Of a stretch of 64,000 bases of DNA, positions 62,843 to 64,000 are shown one piece after another. The DNA is from an uncultured Clostridium sp. (GTDB lineage Bacteria > Bacillota > Clostridia > TANB77 > CAG-508): positions 1 through 64,000 of the forward strand of contig USEI01000003.1 of the NCBI GenBank assembly GCA_900553685.1. The letters run 5' to 3'. Numbering within the stretch: position 1 is the first letter of the stretch; each line of letters opens with the position of its first letter. A program made the translations under genes and the position numbers. The notes under the pieces were generated by a model. It made no database searches and was not told where the DNA came from. It saw only the letters and a program-made list of their open reading frames with translations.

Positions 62843-64000
62843 TTATAAATGAAATACTGCTGTTGAAATTGTAAAGAATAATAAAACTGAAACTGTATCA
62901 ACAATTGTTGTAAGTAAAGGTGATGCCATAATTGCTGGATCTAACTTCAATTTTTTAGCAGCTATTGGTAACATACAACCTAATAATTTTGCAATTATTA
63001 CTGTAAACATTAAAGTTACTGAAACTACTACCGCTATCTTTATATCTTGATATTGAATCACAATTCTAGCTGTATTTACTATTCCTAAAGTTAAACCAAC
63101 TAATAATGCTACTCTAAATTCTTTCCACATAGCTTTAAATAAATCTTTAGTACATATTTCATCCATTGCAAGACCTCTTATAATAAGAGTTGAACTTTGT
63201 GAACCACAATTTCCTCCTGTTCCCATTATCATTGGTATAAAAGCTACTAAAAGAGGAAGCGAAGATATTGCAGTTTCAAAGTTTTCAATAATTGCTCCTG
63301 TTACCATTGCAGAAATCATTAAAATAAATAACCATACTATTCTATTTTTTGCATGTTTAAATACACTAGTTTTAAAGTATGATGTTTCTGCTGGTGCAAT
63401 AGCTGCCATTTTTTCAAAGTCTTCTAAAGTTTCTTCTTGCATTACATCAATAGCATCATCTATAGTTATAATACCAACTAATCTTTCTTCTTTATCAACT
63501 ACTGGAACAGCTATGCAATCATATCTATCAAATAACTTGGCTACTTCTTCTTGATCTTCTAAAGTATATGCTTTAATAACATTGGTATCCATTATATCTT
63601 GAACTAGCATATTTCTATCAGCAATTAGAAGTGCTTTTATATCTATAACACCTAAAAGTTTCCTATCAATACTTAAAACATAACAATTGTAAACAGTTTC
63701 TTTTTTTAAACCTTTTTCTTTTATAAATTCAAAAGCTTGTTCAACAGTCATATTTTCTTTTAAATCTATAAATTCTGTTGTCATCATACTTCCAGCTGTA
63801 TCATCTGGATATTTTAATAATTCATTTATTATTTTTCTATTTTGTGGTTTTGTATTTGCAAGTATTCTTTTTACAACATTTGAAGGCATTTCTTCTATTA
63901 AATCAACTGCTTCATCCATATAGATTTCATTCATAACATTTTTTATTTCAGTATCTGTTAAATAACCAATCAATTTCTCTTTATCATCAGGATCTAAATC
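62843..64000 (-). CDS. mgtE: Magnesium transporter MgtE, N-terminus cut by the window edge
   Basis: MgtE is a Mg2+ channel gated by its own cytoplasmic domain. Present are the end of the N-domain, tandem CBS domains (about 85-215 of the visible part: DDTAGSMMTTEFIDLKENMT, IAVPVVDKEERLVGIITIDD, DAIDVMQEETLEDFEKMAAI) and a five-helix membrane domain with VAFIPMIMGTGGNCGSQSST and LDPAIMASPLLTTIVDTVSV, whose Asp and Asn residues form the Mg2+ pore. The frame stays open through the right edge (codons DLDPDDKEKL precede the apparent TTG start at 63973), so the true start lies beyond base 64000. Confidence 0.95.
   Translation of the reverse strand, partial: DLDPDDKEKLIGYLTDTEIKNVMNEIYMDEAVDLIEEMPSNVVKRILANTKPQNRKIINELLKYPDDTAGSMMTTEFIDLKENMTVEQAFEFIKEKGLKKETVYNCYVLSIDRKLLGVIDIKALLIADRNMLVQDIMDTNVIKAYTLEDQEEVAKLFDRYDCIAVPVVDKEERLVGIITIDDAIDVMQEETLEDFEKMAAIAPAETSYFKTSVFKHAKNRIVWLFILMISAMVTGAIIENFETAISSLPLLVAFIPMIMGTGGNCGSQSSTLIIRGLAMDEICTKDLFKAMWKEFRVALLVGLTLGIVNTARIVIQYQDIKIAVVVSVTLMFTVIIAKLLGCMLPIAAKKLKLDPAIMASPLLTTIVDTVSVLLFFTISTAVFHL

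Overview
The window is very AT-rich chromosomal DNA from a low-GC Firmicute, most likely an uncultured, gut-type member of class Clostridia. The evidence is the classical gene order ylxM-ffh-rpsP-khpA-rimM-trmD-rplS, a HrcA/CIRCE-controlled groES-groEL, SepF plus DivIVA, a T-box leader on aspS, strong AGGAGG-type ribosome sites, U-tract terminators and TTGACA/TATAAT promoters. TGG is the Trp codon and TGA is not read through, so this is not a mollicute. I see no transposase, integrase, phage module, plasmid gene or CRISPR array. Almost all genes lie on the minus strand. The plus-strand exceptions are a 41-residue Cys-rich peptide gene, one orphan gene, the nfeD-stomatin pair and a cation-efflux gene.

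Layout. 1-51: tRNA-Gly running off the left edge. 164-1162: an orphan gene with its own promoter. 1572-5784: ribosome/SRP operon. 5990-7540: a membrane-anchored formylglycine-enzyme-like protein. 7599-13570: cyclophilin-like protein, RadA, GH15 glucosidase and a beta-CASP nuclease. 13595-19953: an unknown gene, FtsK, a coiled-coil protein, RsmD, DivIVA and SepF. 20111-24947: HlyD-like adaptor, MiaA and a MutL with a very long linker. 25220-27464: Cys-rich peptide, GroEL, GroES, CIRCE. 27461-31396: SPFH protein, PyrG, DUF1846. 31697-32644: plus-strand orphan. 32797-40748: RlmB, LepA, phosphoesterase, unknown, TsaD, site-2 protease, LysS. 40928-45177: amino-acid ABC importer operon. 45238-49937: DUF5684-like membrane protein, T-box/aspS, secreted V8-like protease, a broken Ig-like gene. 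50010-52295: MltG and a shortened GH18-like protein. 52749-57019: NfeD, stomatin, cysteine desulfurase, a small membrane protein, CDF transporter. 57197-64000: ClpC, a two-component system, a NlpC/P60-like protein and MgtE (cut by the right edge).

The part most worth attention is 40862-45177. It holds an importer operon (substrate-binding protein, permease, ATPase) in which the ATPase is fused in one reading frame to a complete PepD-type aminoacyl-histidine dipeptidase. Its promoter is followed by a ribosome site, a 14-codon leader ORF carrying three consecutive His codons just before the stop, mutually exclusive hairpins in which those His codons are themselves one strand, and an intrinsic terminator about 190 bases before the first structural gene. 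His codons in the leader and a His-dipeptide peptidase in the operon point independently to the same substrate. I propose a histidine (or Xaa-His) uptake-and-cleavage operon under leader-peptide attenuation, a control mode much less usual in Firmicutes than T-boxes. The window itself has an ordinary T-box on aspS, probably with an Asn (AAC) specifier, which fits a non-discriminating AspRS.

Other oddities are a cyclophilin lacking the usual catalytic motif, a MutL linker of roughly 350 residues, an L19 with an acidic tail, a groES promoter whose -35 box overlaps the stop codon of the gene before it, a frameshifted Ig-like lipoprotein gene and a GH18 domain that stops halfway.
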